Assembly (NCBI GenBank): GCA_007115705.1
Contig: QXEO01000413.1
Location: forward strand, 1,364,001-1,428,000
Reading direction: 5' to 3'
Source of the DNA: Dactylis glomerata
Taxonomy: Eukaryota; Streptophyta; Magnoliopsida; Poales; Poaceae
DNA: 64,000 nt
Shown piece after piece: positions 45,273-57,195 of the stretch. A program made the position numbers and the translations under genes. Below the pieces are notes generated by a model that made no database searches, was not told the origin of the DNA, and was given only the letters and a program-made list of their open reading frames with translations. Positions within the stretch are counted from its first letter, which is position 1. Every line of letters starts with the position of its first letter.

Positions 45273-47614
45273 ACTTTTGGCAACCCCGAATTTATCACAA
45301 ATTCGAAGTGCCCGTTATGCATTCCACCACAATCCCAGAATCATTGTTGTGATACACATAACGTAGTTGGTAACCAGTTCCATGGACATTACAATACGAT
45401 GGTTCAAATACAATGGTCATAGTGACCAAGTTCATATTACAACACAATATGGCAGCGGAAATAACGTCTTTGGGTCCATGCCTTCACCCTACAGGCAATG
45501 GCGACTCAGTAGAAGATCTTAGTTCTGATACTCTTCTTCATACCCTTCCTCCGGATACTCTTCCCCATAGTCTGGCCAAGTTGATAGCCAGGGACACAGC
45601 CGTGAGTACATTGGATGCACTCGCAAACCATCTTATAAATGAAATGATGAAATAGATATGCAAGGTTGATATGGTGGACTAAGCACTAAGTTTAGTTGCA
45701 AAAGCTAGTTTCATTTCCCAAGAATGTTCATTGGTAGAAAAGAGGTTTAGTTCTCTAAGTTCAATCTAAGGGAACTTCAAGTGTGTCAATACCAATGTCA
45801 AGTCAAGTCATGTCATTCACCAAGGTCACCATAAGTTATTATCAGTCTTGACAAAAGTCAAGTACAGTTTGCCAACTGTCCATAACCGAGGACGCGGCTA
45901 TTCGAATAGTTTGAAATCTCTGTAGAGGGGTACACTTTACCCACGAGATTCGATACATCTGCTGGGAGAAATCCACGGTTCGTCATACACAAAGTATGCG
46001 AGGTTCAGATAATCAAACAAACTATTTCACTTGCTCACTCTAGTACAGGATCCTTCCCTAGAGCCCGAGACACGGACCTTTTGCGTTCCGGCGTCTCTAG
46101 TTTTGCCCGCTCCGGAGTGCCGGATGAATGGAATTTCCACTCGGTTCAGAAGTACCCGCGCACGGTGCACTTCTATAAAGGATGATACAAGACCTCCCAT
46201 ACTAGGGTGAACAAGCTACAGACTAAGCCCCTTCCCATTTAGGGGTAATGTGGTCGTACGGTAATGGTTGGCTCACATGGTACATCACTTATTATCATTT
46301 AGCAAATACATTCCATAGTTCTTAGTCAAGATTATTTTTCTTCATAAAACCACCATGTATGAGAGGTCTCCAAATCAAGTTTTCAAGTTCAAGTCACCAA
46401 GTTCAAATGGGGTTCCTCTTAGAGATGGCCTCATATTTTATTAGCGACTAAGCAACTATATTGAGTGATGATACCACTAAGCTATAGTTGGATAAACTCA
46501 GCTTGATGCTCTTGCTAAGCAAGATATCACTACACATCTATCATTCTACTCTAGCAATTCAATCATGCAATTTACTTAAAACAAGTAGAATGCAATAGTA
46601 AAACTAGGCATTTGGAGTATGATTCAAAAGATGGCTTGCCTTGGTTGGCAAAGTGTCCGGGGTATTCTTCTTCTTCTTGATAAAATTCCCCTTCAATATC
46701 CTCCTTAGCAACACTAGCGTCTAATAACGAATAAACACAATACACACAATCACCACACAATACTAACATCACTTCAAACACACAAACTTGTTTTCAAACA
46801 ATAATATTCATGGTGGATTTTATAGAATTGGGTTGCAAGTTTTTCTTCCAAGTTTTTATTAAGTGTGCAAGTTGGATTTGTCTCCCAAGTACCATATGTG
46901 GCTTACTTTCCAAGCATTGGTATTGAACTAAAGGTGGTTGGACTAGTTCAAGTGAGGAGGGTTTAATTAAGTGGATTGGTATTGAGGGCAAAAATGAATT
47001 CTAAGTGTGCAATAGAAATCTATCATTTTATGCTTCAAACTAAGATGGGATTAGGGTCTAATTGGTACCCCTAACAAGGTTTGAGTTGATTAAGGTGGAC
47101 TAAACAGTAGGGGAGGTAATTAGTGAGTTCACAAATCAAGTTTCATAATTTTAGGGGGCTTAAACAATTTTTCTAGAAATGTTCTATGATTAATAAAGCT
47201 ATGGTCACATTATTCTTATTTATTTAAATTCCTACCTCAAATTGAATTCTAACCAGTTCTACAATGTAGAGCAATTCCTAAGCTTTCCAACGCATATTCA
47301 TTTGCTAGAAATGGATTTGTAAATCTCTTGGAAATAAAGTTTGAAAATCCTATCTGAAACTTATTTGAAATAATTCAAACGGCGGGAAAATAATTAAAAA
47401 CGAAACGGACCTAATTCTAACCTAGCTGGGCCGAATCCAATGGAAACCCGAACGGGCCGGCCCATACCGCTTCGCTCCGGGCGGGAAAGAATTAAAACAA
47501 AACCTGACAGGTGGGGTCCGCTCGTCAGATCACTTAAGTTTACCGAATCGGTACGCGACCGACGGATTCTAATCCAACGGCTCTGGTGCATCGTGTTCAT
47601 CGGCTAGGGTTGAA

Positions 47615-47623
47615 GCTCACCTG
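47615..47623 (-). other. Putative 5' splice donor in Gypsy-2 LTR
   Basis: Minus strand CAGGTGAGC, about 265 bases downstream of the TATA box, as in Gypsy-1. Confidence 0.5.
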
Positions 47624-47888
47624 CGCACGGCGAGGAAGACGACAGCGACGGCGAGGCGCGTAGAGGAAGCAGGGCTCGACGGCGACGGGTGGAAAAGACT
47701 CCGGCGGCGCTCCTCCTCCAGTTCCCAGCTTCCGCTCGTCCAGCGGCGGTCCAACGCGGCGGCGCGGCTTGCGTCCAGTACCTCGCCGGCGGTGCAGGCG
47801 TCGTCGAACTAGAGCGAGAGGGAGGGAGAGATGGTGTCTGGGAGGTAGCTGGGAGCGGGGCGAGTTTGCTCGTTTGATCGACGGGGGC

Positions 47889-47895
47889 TTTTATA
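47889..47895 (-). promoter_or_regulatory. TATA box of Gypsy-2 5' LTR
   Basis: Minus strand TATAAAA within CCTATAAAAGCCC. Confidence 0.65.
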
Positions 47896-48859
47896 GGCCA
47901 GAGCGTCGGGGGCGAGGGCGTCCAGTAGCTCGCTGGTGCGGGGGCCCTGGCGATGCGCGTCGAGCAACACAGGGCACGGCGGCCTTGCTCGCGTGCTGGA
48001 GGGGTTTGGTCTCGGCCGCGGAGTGCTGTGGGTCGGGTCTGGCGCAGTCACAGCGGTCGGCGTCGTGCAAGAAGAGGAGAGACAGAGAGGGGGGGTCCTG
48101 GGCGCATTCCTCTTCTTCCCTCCCTTTCTCATGGCTCGGGTCGGGGCAGAGGGGGCTGGGCTCGACCGCGGCGATGTCAACGAGCATGGCTACAGGCTTC
48201 GAATGAGCTAGAACAGTGATCTTCACAGTAACCACGATTTTCTCGATTTTTGTCTGCCAGGTGCTCGACACAATGCCCGCAAGAGATTCAAATTCGAAAT
48301 TTTGAAATTTTCCACTGTGGGTGATCAACATATTAGCCAAGGTTTCCAGTGATATTTTTGTTCTGAAGAAATAACAGGTTTTGCAAAAATTTATATTTGA
48401 AATTAGGGTATTGTCACTATTTCAGATTCAATCTTTGGCTGAAGTTTGAGTGATGTTCTGATTTGAATTTTGGTTAGAGACTTCTTGGTTGAGTTAGTAT
48501 ATAACTTGCTCAAGCTCAACTAACTGGCCAAATACTGAGTTGAGTTATAGATTTCTTATTATAAGTGTCCAAAGTAGGGTAGTCAATAACAATTTCTAGA
48601 TCACACTTCTCTTCTCTTTTTCTTTCTTTCTTTTGTTTCTTGTTTCTTTGGTTCTGATAAACCTTCTCTAAGGCTTCTGTTGGTTAGGTTAGAATTAACT
48701 AATCATTGCACAACAAATGATAACACACATGAAATCATAAAATACATATAATAGGAAATACATGCATACATGCAATAATAGATAAAAAGTTTTATCTTGG
48801 CCCAAAAATTTGGTATTTTAATTCATAGGAAGTGGATTACAATTTTCTGAGTTGTTACA

Positions 48860-49712
48860 GATCGTGAGCTTTGTATCATGTTGAATAAGTAGATGTTACT
48901 CTTATTCATTATGTGTACTCTAGTGTGTTATTAAAGTAATCTATTCCTTCTGCCATGGTGTAACGGTGACAGTGCGTGCATCATGGTGGTACTTGGTCTA
49001 GGCTACGATTGTGATCTTTTATGGATTATGAGAATAATTATCACTATGATAGTATTGAAGTGATCTATTCCTCCTTTCATGGTGTAATGTTGACAGTGTG
49101 TGCACCGTGTTAGTACTTGGTCTAAGTTGCAATAATATTTATCTTGAGTTGTGATTTGATTTGGATATCTCTATGAGTGGTGTTTGTCAAGTACTTGATG
49201 AACTTTGAGGAGTGCTTCGTAGCCCTACGCAATGATTAGTGTTATTCAATAGGAGAGTAATTCAGAGTACCATAGTGAAGAGAAGTTATTTATTTGTTCA
49301 ATTATGTTATATTTGTTGGGAGTGTGTCCACTAGTGAAAGTATGATCCCTAGGCCTTGTTTCTAAGCATTGCACACCATTTACTTCCTGTTTTGTTACAT
49401 GTTTGCTCACAGTGATATTTATTTTAAATCACATTTGCTACTTATAATCATCACAACTGCTTGTATTTTACTATCTCTTTGCCGAACTAGTGCACCTATA
49501 CATCTGACAAGTGTATTGGGTGTGTTGGGGACACAAGAGACTTTCTGTATCGTAATTGCAGGGTTGTTTGAGAGGGATAGCTTTGACCTCTTCCTCCCTG
49601 AGTTCGATAAACCTTGGGTGATCCACTTAAGGGAAACTTGCTGCTGCTCTACAAACCTCTGCACTTGGAGGCCTAACACTGTCTATAAGAACAGACGCGT
49701 GCGTAGACATCA
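48860..49712 (+). repeat. Sabrina-like 5' LTR, right part
   Basis: Resumes after the second GATCG and matches 53970-54817. It contains a diverged direct repeat of about 85 bp (CTATTCCTYCTNNCATGGTGTAA-type, near 48940 and 49065). Confidence 0.9.
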
Positions 49713-49722
49713 AGCTATTTTC

Positions 49723-49740
49723 TGGCGCCGTTGCCGGGGA
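49723..49740 (+). other. Primer-binding site of the Sabrina-like element
   Basis: TGGCGCCGTTGCCGGGGA, tRNA-Asp type, ten bases after the LTR. Confidence 0.88.
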
Positions 49741-49873
49741 GGTAAGGTAAAAGGTACTCACATCCTTTGGCTACTAAGTCTTTTAGTTGCTAGTGAGTGC
49801 TCGGAGTTATTTCCTTTAGATTCTGCAATTACATCTTTTTGTTTCTTGTTTTTATTTTCACTAGTTAGGCTTA

Positions 49874-50621
49874 ATGGAAAACAAAGAGTTCTTTAGTCTT
49901 TTTCCTGAGTTTAGATATGAAGTGTTTGAAGAGAAAATTGAAAAACCTTTGGAGCTTAATTTGCATGCTAATAGTGATGTTAGTATGATTGCTTTGAACA
50001 CTGGTATTGCTAATGCTATAGAAAAGTCTAAGCTTGGGGAAGCTGGTTTTGTTAAGCATGATATTTTTTAGTTCCCTAGCTTTAGTGGAGAAAGTTTGCT
50101 CTGATGATATTTTATCTCCCCTATGTGATGTTCCTTCTTATGATGATATGTTTGAAGAATATGCTTTGCGAAATAGCTGTTCTTTAGATTGTGATGATAC
50201 TAAACCTCTAGTTTATGATGGTTATGATGATGGGTATAATATTTTCAGTTCACCTACTTTTGAGGAGAAAATTAGTTATGATTACAATATGCCTCCTGTT
50301 TTTGATGATTATGGTGATAAGAATAATTATTCTGTTAAATCTGCTCCTACTACTATTGTTCCTGTGGTGAGTATTAATTATTTTATGCATGTGGCTCATG
50401 ATAGGGATGTTTTATGTGATAGTTATATTGTTAGTTCTATTCATGATGCTACTGAAAGTTATTATGAGAGAGGGAAACATGGTTTGATGGATCTCAACAA
50501 TATTGAGTTTCCCCTCTTTATGTTGCAATTTTTGAAGTTGTACTTGTTTTGCCTTCCTATGCTTTTTGCTTTGCGCTTTCACGACTTGTCTCTTTATAAG
50601 ACTATTTTTCATAGGAAGTAG
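49874..50621 (+). pseudogene. Short ORF of the Sabrina-like element, frame broken
   Basis: Begins with an open frame of 65 residues (49874-50071). The reading continues in the next frame (from about 50070) as a Tyr/Asp-rich, acidic sequence to 50621, which implies a small indel near 50060. It has no known domain. The position relative to the primer site and the N-terminal FPEF match the ORF of the WHAM-like element; the rest differs. The product is unknown. Confidence 0.5.
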
Positions 50622-50741
50622 TTTAGATTTAAATGTGTTTCATATTTGCTTTTTGATGCTCTCCTTTGCTTCAAGTTCTTATATGGCGCCTTTGCCTCAA
50701 GCTCTTATATGGCGCCCACATGAGCATCTTTGCAAATTACT

Positions 50742-50797
50742 GCGCCTAGCTCAAAGGCGTTAAAGAAAAGCACTATTGGGAGATAACCCAATATTTT
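50742..50797 (+). other. Conserved twin-hairpin block, second copy
   Basis: The same CGCC/GGCG and TTGGG-AGATAA-CCCAA stem-loops as at 24235-24290, with changes confined mainly to loops and spacers. Confidence 0.55.
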
Positions 50798-53277
50798 ATT
50801 TTCAGTACTTTTTCTTTTATTTGAGTCTTGGAAATTATTACTACAGTAATAACCACTCCTTATCCTTTTTATTTTGTTTTTGTGCCAAGAGAAGCCTCTA
50901 ATTTGAGTGAGGTAAGATTTGGGGATGTTGCTGTCCTGAAACAGTTTTCGGTGCTGCACCGTAAAAATTCGTGAAAATTCTCTGTATATCTTTTGGACCT
51001 GAAATTTCTTGTTCATATGCCCCAGGTTATATCCAAACTTTAATTAGTTGAACACTTTTTGATTTGAGCAACAGAAAACCCCTCAAAGATTTCTGCCAAT
51101 ATTTGTGTTTGCCGCTTTATCGCTTTCTTTTTGAGTTCTTTTGATCACGGAACTTTTTGGGAAGTTGCTACAGTAGTATATACTTAATATGTGGTGGTTT
51201 TGGGTTGAAACCTGAAGCAAAAAGAGGTTGATTCAATGCTATGCTTACACTAATGTTGCTAATAGAATTGTGTTTAGTTTTGTATGAAGGAAGTTTTCAA
51301 GTGTAGGGATTGGAGAATGATGAGATGAGATGAAGAATGGACAAAAGCTCAAGCTTGGGGATGCCCATGTCACCCCAAGAAACACCCAAGAAGTACAAGC
51401 GTCAAAGCTTGGGGATGCCCCCGAGGCACCCCCTTCTTCATCGGCAAAAATTAGGTCACCTTTCAAAACGCTATATTTTTTTTGCTTCATGCACTATGCG
51501 TTTTTATTGGAGCGTCTTTACTTTTGCTTTCAGTTTTTTTTTGTTTTGTTTGCTGCAATAAATGGTTAGATCACATCATGTTTCTTTTGGAGGAGATGAA
51601 CTCGCTTTTCATTCGCCAAAAACACTATATTTTTCACTCTTATCGTTCAACGAGTGTTCTCTTTTTCTGCTACTGCGTTTAGCTTGCATTTTTCACCTTG
51701 ATTTTTGTTCAGATCTTGTTATATCTTTTCATCAAGGTGTATTTTGCCTCTGATCTTTATTGGTTTTCATCAAAAGAGGTGTTTATAAATTTTTTGAATG
51801 GTGTTGGAAAAGAGAAAAAGCTTTATGCAAAAAAGTGGTACAAGAAGGAGCTTGTGTAGACTGCGGCCTAGGCTTTTGCATGTCGTGCTTGATGTCTTTT
51901 TGATAGTATGCTTAGTGGTTTTGCTATAGCATGACTTGTCTCAAATAACTGAGATTGCTTAATGAGCCTTTGAAAAAATCATGCGTTATTTTTATCATTT
52001 GGAAGCATTATTTTGGTTTTCTCCTTGATGCTTTATTTGGGTTGACTTGGCGCATGCTCACACATGTTAGACTCTTACAAAGTCGCCAATATATAGCCTC
52101 TATGATCATTTAGTTTTTGACTTTTGAGGCCATCTTATGCTTCTTTCAATGTCGCTTTGTCGCTTTGCATGATTATGGCCATTATTGCTCTCTTAGTTGG
52201 TCGCTCCCAGTCTTTTGCTAGCCCTCATTTTGTACTGAGTATGACCTCTACTCGTGCATCCAACTCCCAAAAACCAAGTTTGCCATTGTGTCCACTATAA
52301 ATTCTTATGCATGGTATTTGTAAGCCATTCCAAGTAAATTTTTATGTGCTACCTTTCAAAAAACCTTCAAAATACTTCTCATTTTGTGACACTATTTTCA
52401 GCTCATGGGGACGTAGTGGTCTGATTTGCTATCTTCCATATTGTCTTATTCCAAAAAGAAAAAAAAGAAAAAAAGAAAGAAAAAAGGCACTTCTCCATGG
52501 TATGTGAATGTTGGTGGGCACCCGATGGAATCGGTTAGCCATGGTTTGAGAAAGGAAAAAAGGTGGGGAGGAGTGCCAAGCTTTATAAAAGAGCACAAAA
52601 GTGCCAATCTCTCTCTCAAAAACTTGCTTCATTTTTGTATGGAAGATAGTAAGAACCCCATTGCCAGTCGTTGACAAAAACAACCACCTCTCAAAACCCA
52701 ATTTTTATCTCTTTGTTTTACAAATGAAAAGCTCTAGCACATGTTTAATCACTGCTTCCCTCTGCAAATGGCCTTTCTTTTACTTTTATGTTGAGTCACC
52801 ACCTTCTATCTTTATGCACCATTAAGAGAGCATAGTTGTCATTCTTAGTATAATGTGCATTGTCCCAAAGTTTTCATTGATTGATTCATATTGTTGGTTT
52901 CACTTGTTCTTAAATTATTTGTATCTAGTCACCCTCTTAAACTCGAAGGTGTCCTATGCATTTATGTTTTGCTCTCCATGAAGGACAAGCTGAAAACCAT
53001 TTGTATGATTTTCCTTATGATTTGAACACACGTTCGACTTTCATTGTTTCATTTTCATGATCTTTTGTTTGTGTTCATTTGCATGTTTATAACATGGTTG
53101 CTAAGTTTCTATTGTCAAGATTATATCTTTCATGCCCATGTTTTAAGTTCTTATGATCCCAGCTCACAATGCTTACATATATGATCAAGATTGTGTAGGT
53201 GCATGTCACCTCAAAAATTATTTCTTTTGTTATCACTTACCTACTCGAGGACGAGTAGGAGTTAAGCTTGGGGATGC
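50798..53277 (+). other. Non-coding 3' internal region and polypurine tract
   Basis: Related to 24291-27156. Copies of AAGCTTGGGGATGC lie at 51351, 51405 and, as the polypurine tract, 53264-53277. A purine-rich A/G run lies at 52450-52487. No credible gene. Confidence 0.65.
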
Positions 53278-54817
53278 TGATACGTCTCAAACGTATCTAT
53301 AATTTTGGATGCTCCATGCTTGTTTTTACACCATTTGCCTTGTGTTTCGTTACACTTCATGGGACTTTTATGCGATTTCCAGAACTAACCTATTGACAAG
53401 ATGCCACAGTGCCAGTTCCCTGTTTTCTGCTATTTTTGTGTTTCAGAAAAGCTATACAGGAAATATTCTCGGAATTGGACAAAACAAGTTCCAGAAGTCT
53501 TATTTTTCCCAGATGAAGGACGAGGACCAAACGAGAATGGAGGGGGGCCAGGGGCCAGCCTCACACCAGGGCGGCGCGGCCCAGCCCCTGGCCGCGCCCC
53601 CTATGTGTGAGGAGCCCCTGGCAGCCCCCTGACGACGCCCCTTCGCCTATATAAAGCCTCAGGACGGAAAACCCTAGGGGAGTCGGCAATTTTCCAGAAA
53701 GAGTTCCGCAGCTCCGCCGCCGTCGTTGACAAATTTCGGGGGACAGAAGTCTCTGTTCCGGCACCCTGCCGGGACGGGGAAGTGCCCTCGGAGCCATCTC
53801 CATCGGTCTCCATCGCCGTCTCCGCCGTCTCCATCGACCTCACCGCCATCTCCATCAACCTTGATGTCTCCTATGATGAGGAGGGAGTAGTTCATCCCCG
53901 GGGCTGAGGGCTCTATCGATAGCTATGTGGTTCACTTCTCTCTCCCATGATGTGATCTTTATGTGATCGTGAGCTTTGTATCATGTTGAATAAGTAGATG
54001 TTACTCTTCTTCATTATGTGTACTCTAGTGTGTTATTAAAGTAATCTATTCCTCCTGTCATGGTGTAACGGTGACAGTGCGTGCATCATGGTTGTACTTG
54101 GTCTAGGCTACGATTGTGATCTTTTATGGATTATGAGAATAATTATCACTATAATAGTATTGAAGTGATCTATTCCTCCTTTCATGGTGTAATGTTGACA
54201 GTGTGTGCACCGTGTTAGTACTTGGTCTAAGTTGCAATAATATTTATCTTGAGTTGTGATTTGATTTGGATATCTCTATGAGTGGTGTTTGTCAAGTACT
54301 TGATGAACTTTGAGGAGTGCTTCATAGCCCTACGCAATGATTAGTGTTATTCAATAGGAGAGTAATTCAGAGTACCATAGTGAAGAGAAGTTATTTATTT
54401 GTTCAATTATGTTATATTTGTTGGGAGTGTGTCCACTAGTGAAAGTATGATCCCTAGGCCTTGTTTCCAAGCATTGCACACCGTTTACTTCCTGTTTTGT
54501 TACATGTTTGTTCGCAGCAATATTTATTTCAAATCACATTTGCTACTTATAATCATCACAACTGCTTGTATTTTACTATCTCTTCGCCAAACTAGTGCAC
54601 CTATACATCTGACAAGTGTATTGGGTGTGTTGGGGACACAAGAGACTTTCTGTATCGTAATTGCAGGGTTGTTTGAGAGGGATAGCTTTGACCTCTTCCT
54701 CCCTGAGTTCGATAAACCTTGGGTGATCCACTTAAGGGAAACTTGCTGCTGCTCTACAAACCTCTGCACTTGGAGGCCCAACACTGTCTACAAGAACAGA
54801 CGCGTGCGTAGACATCA
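53278..54817 (+). repeat. 3' LTR of the Sabrina-like element
   Basis: 1,540 bp, TGATACGTCTC...AGACATCA, uninterrupted. It provides the reference that shows where Gypsy-2 split the 5' LTR. Confidence 0.92.
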
Positions 54818-54822
54818 CCCAC

Positions 54823-55659
54823 TTAGTAGCGCTACAACACATTGAAGATCTCGAACCTTGGGTGGAAGAGCACAAAACCATGATCAAGAACAGTGCACGC
54901 AAGCCGATGACGGAAGAAGAGATATTTAGAGCACACAACTCCTCTTTCGCACGCTGGTTCAAAGACCAGATCGATGCCAATCCCCCGCCAATGACCTCTG
55001 AGAGCGACAAAATGTTACTCGCCTTGTCATATGGACCCGCGCCCAACCTCATGACTTATCAAGCATACGACATCAACGGGTACACATTCTACACGAAGGA
55101 AAGAGACAAAGGAGGCGATTATCAGAACTCGTCTGTAACGATGGTGTCTTACACTGGTGAAGAGAAGAAAAGATACTACGGAAAGATCGAGGAAATCTGG
55201 GAGCTCGACTACATCGGTGAGAAGCTTCCGATGTTCCTTGTCAGATGGGCTACAAACATCACAAAAGAAGACGAATATTTCACCACTATGTGTATGCCCG
55301 AAGCCAACAAATCCAAGACCAAGAACCCTACCGCGCAAAATGAGCCATGGGTACTGGCTAGGCATGTGGAGCAATGCTTCTTCGTAACCGACCCGTCGAG
55401 GCCTAGTCGTGTTGTTGTAAGGAGTGGAAAAAGGGCCCTCGTCGGAATGGATGGAGTCACCGACGAGCAAGACTTCGACGGCCTCATAGGAGACCCAGTG
55501 ATGGAAGAATCCGATGAAGACGACGCAACATACATCAAAAGAAGAAGCAGGACCACGCTACATAGGACAGGTGTTCCGTACACAAGAAGAAGTCACGATA
55601 TGGGGGTCAAGTATTCAACAACGACGACCAAGAAAGGCAATTCGCAGAGACGAAGATGA
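54823..55659 (+). pseudogene. TNP2-type CACTA transposase, 3' part
   Basis: Continues the TNP2 frame after the nested element, beginning LVALQH. It includes the GYTFYT motif and the DUF4216-like segment (RYYGKIEEIWEL, then MFLVRWA), followed by VEQCFFVTDP and a basic C-terminus. No stop lies within this part. The natural stop is at 55657-55659. It is separated from its own 5' part and promoter by 19.7 kb of inserted DNA. Confidence 0.9.
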
Positions 55660-55779
55660 GTGTGATGCATGTAAACGCTAATAATATGTATCGATCTCCA
55701 ATTAATGTTGTATAAGTTTACAATGATTATATTTATCAATTATATTTTTGTTGTCTTATGCCCATATATTTTCTTAGTC

Positions 55780-55885
55780 ACAAAGAAAAAGAAAAAACAA
55801 AGAAACACAAAAAAAGCAAAAAGAAAAAACAAAGAAACACAAAAAAAGCAAAAAGAAAAAACAAAGAAACGCAAAAAATAGAACA
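55780..55885. repeat. A-rich tandem repeat after TNP2
   Basis: About three copies of an imperfect 30-35-bp unit (AAAAAACAAAGAAACACAAA core) just downstream of the TNP2 stop. Confidence 0.6.
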
Positions 55886-55904
55886 AAAAGAAAAACAGTG
55901 TTAT

Positions 55905-56110
55905 TTTATCCCTGGCGAACCGCACCCTAAATTTGCCAGGGACAAACTGACCGGCGGGTCCCAGTGTCATCGTATCCCTGGCGAACCGTGGCCAAAATTC
56001 GCCGGGGGTAAGATAAGGGGGCCCACATGTCATAGGGACAGGTGTTATCCCTGGCAAATTGGTGGTCTAATGCTGTATTCGCCAGGGGTAAGATAGGGGG
56101 GCCCACTCTG
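55905..56110. repeat. Internal array of subterminal-type motifs
   Basis: Inverted and direct TTATCCCTGGCGAA / TTCGCCAGGGGTAAGATA motifs plus GGGGGCCCAC sites, as in the left end. They lie in mid-element directly upstream of the second gene rather than at a terminus. Confidence 0.75.
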
Positions 56111-57195
56111 TAAGCCCTATATCGGTTGGCCCTCTCCCTCCTCGATCCCCATTCCCCGTCGCAACCCTAATCCCCTACTCTCCCCCGTCATCGGAGCCGA
56201 AGGAGACGCGCACCGGAGCCGAAGGTGACACCACCAGAGCCCACGAAGACGCGCCACCAGCCGCAGCGCCTCCATCCTCGCCGCCAGCCGCAGCGCCTCC
56301 GTCCTCGCCACCAGTCGCAGCGCCTCCGTCCTCGCCGCCAGCCGCGACCGCTTCGACTCCGTCCCCGTCCCCGCCAACTCCCCGCACGGCAGCCCACAGC
56401 GAGGTGAGAAAACCCCCCTTACATTACGCCGGCCAGTCCTGGTGTGCGCGCGCATGGAGAGGCAGGAGATCGATCGAGCTGCCTCGCCTTAGATCTGGTG
56501 CTTCTGCTTCTTGCTTAATTGCATTTCTTCGATCTGGTGCGAAGTTGTTCCACCTCGCCCCATTGCAAACAACATAGTAGTAATCAGTAGTTCGTTCATA
56601 CAACATAGCAGAAACTGGACAACTGTGGGATGGTGGTTAGTGTCACTAGTTTTAATATCTTCAGAATAAAGCACTGCTGTTAACTTGAGCATGTCGTTTC
56701 AGTAGCACTGAATTTATTATAAACCGTCAGCATCAAGTCTTGCATTAATAGATTGCAGTAACACATGTTTCAGTAGCACCGCTGTTAACTTGACCATAGA
56801 ATACAGTTTGGCATTTTGGACGATTCTGTTTAAGAATGAACTATATATGCTATCTTGAATATATATGCCGCTATATGCTGGTTGCTGTTGGTAGCTTTTG
56901 CTACCGCTAAGCTTGTGCTGGTAGCTTTTGCTGCTGTTATGCTTCAGCAAACAGACTGAACTGCTGCTATGCTTGTGTTGCTGCTGTTGCTATTTGTACT
57001 GGGAACATGGTACTGCGAAGCTATGTGTATGTTGTGCAGGTACATTGAGTGCCAATGTTTCGCCGGAATGTTGATTAACTTCCGTTCCGGTGAATTTCTG
57101 GCACTGCGGCATGACCATTTTTAGCAAAGGTCATGCCGAATTTTTGCCGTGATAATTTGTGCCTCTATCTAAAAACTCTTATCTCTTGTGTAGCC
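56111..57195 (+). promoter_or_regulatory. Leader of the second CACTA gene with likely 5' UTR intron
   Basis: A GC-rich untranslated exon with a 27-30-bp repeat (GCCGCCAGCCGCAGCGCCTC-type, 56262-56345). A donor GAGGTGAGA has GT at 56404-56405. AT-rich intron-like sequence follows, then the block shared with TNP2 (57046-57155) and an acceptor TTGTGTAG two bases before the ATG at 57196. Confidence 0.55.

Larger units (their letters stand above)
35860..48859 (-). mobile_element. Gypsy-2, second copy of the Tekay/Del-like family
   Basis: Complete element with LTRs 35860-39446 and 45276-48859 and target duplication GATCG (35855-35859, 48860-48864). It has the same organisation as Gypsy-1. LTR differences by eye are about 45 (about 1.3%). 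Nonsense codons lie in both ORFs, so it is probably non-autonomous. Confidence 0.94.
45276..48859 (-). repeat. 5' LTR of Gypsy-2
   Basis: 3,584 bp. The terminal dinucleotide next to the primer site is mutated (plus-strand TT instead of TG), with several changes clustered in the first ten bases. Confidence 0.93.
35167..54817 (+). mobile_element. Sabrina-like non-autonomous LTR element, carrying Gypsy-2
   Basis: Target duplication CCCAC (35162-35166, 54818-54822). LTRs are 1,540-1,541 bp once Gypsy-2 and its duplication are removed. The internal region (49713-53277) has a tRNA-Asp-type primer site and a broken short ORF, but no enzymes. By-eye LTR differences are about 40 (about 2.7%), older than Gypsy-2 nested inside it. 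Confidence 0.9.

Noticed and set aside
56117..56455. Minus-strand Arg/Gly/Ala-rich open frames opposite the second CACTA gene's leader
   Set aside because: Created by the GC-rich 27-30-bp repeat; no start context or homology.
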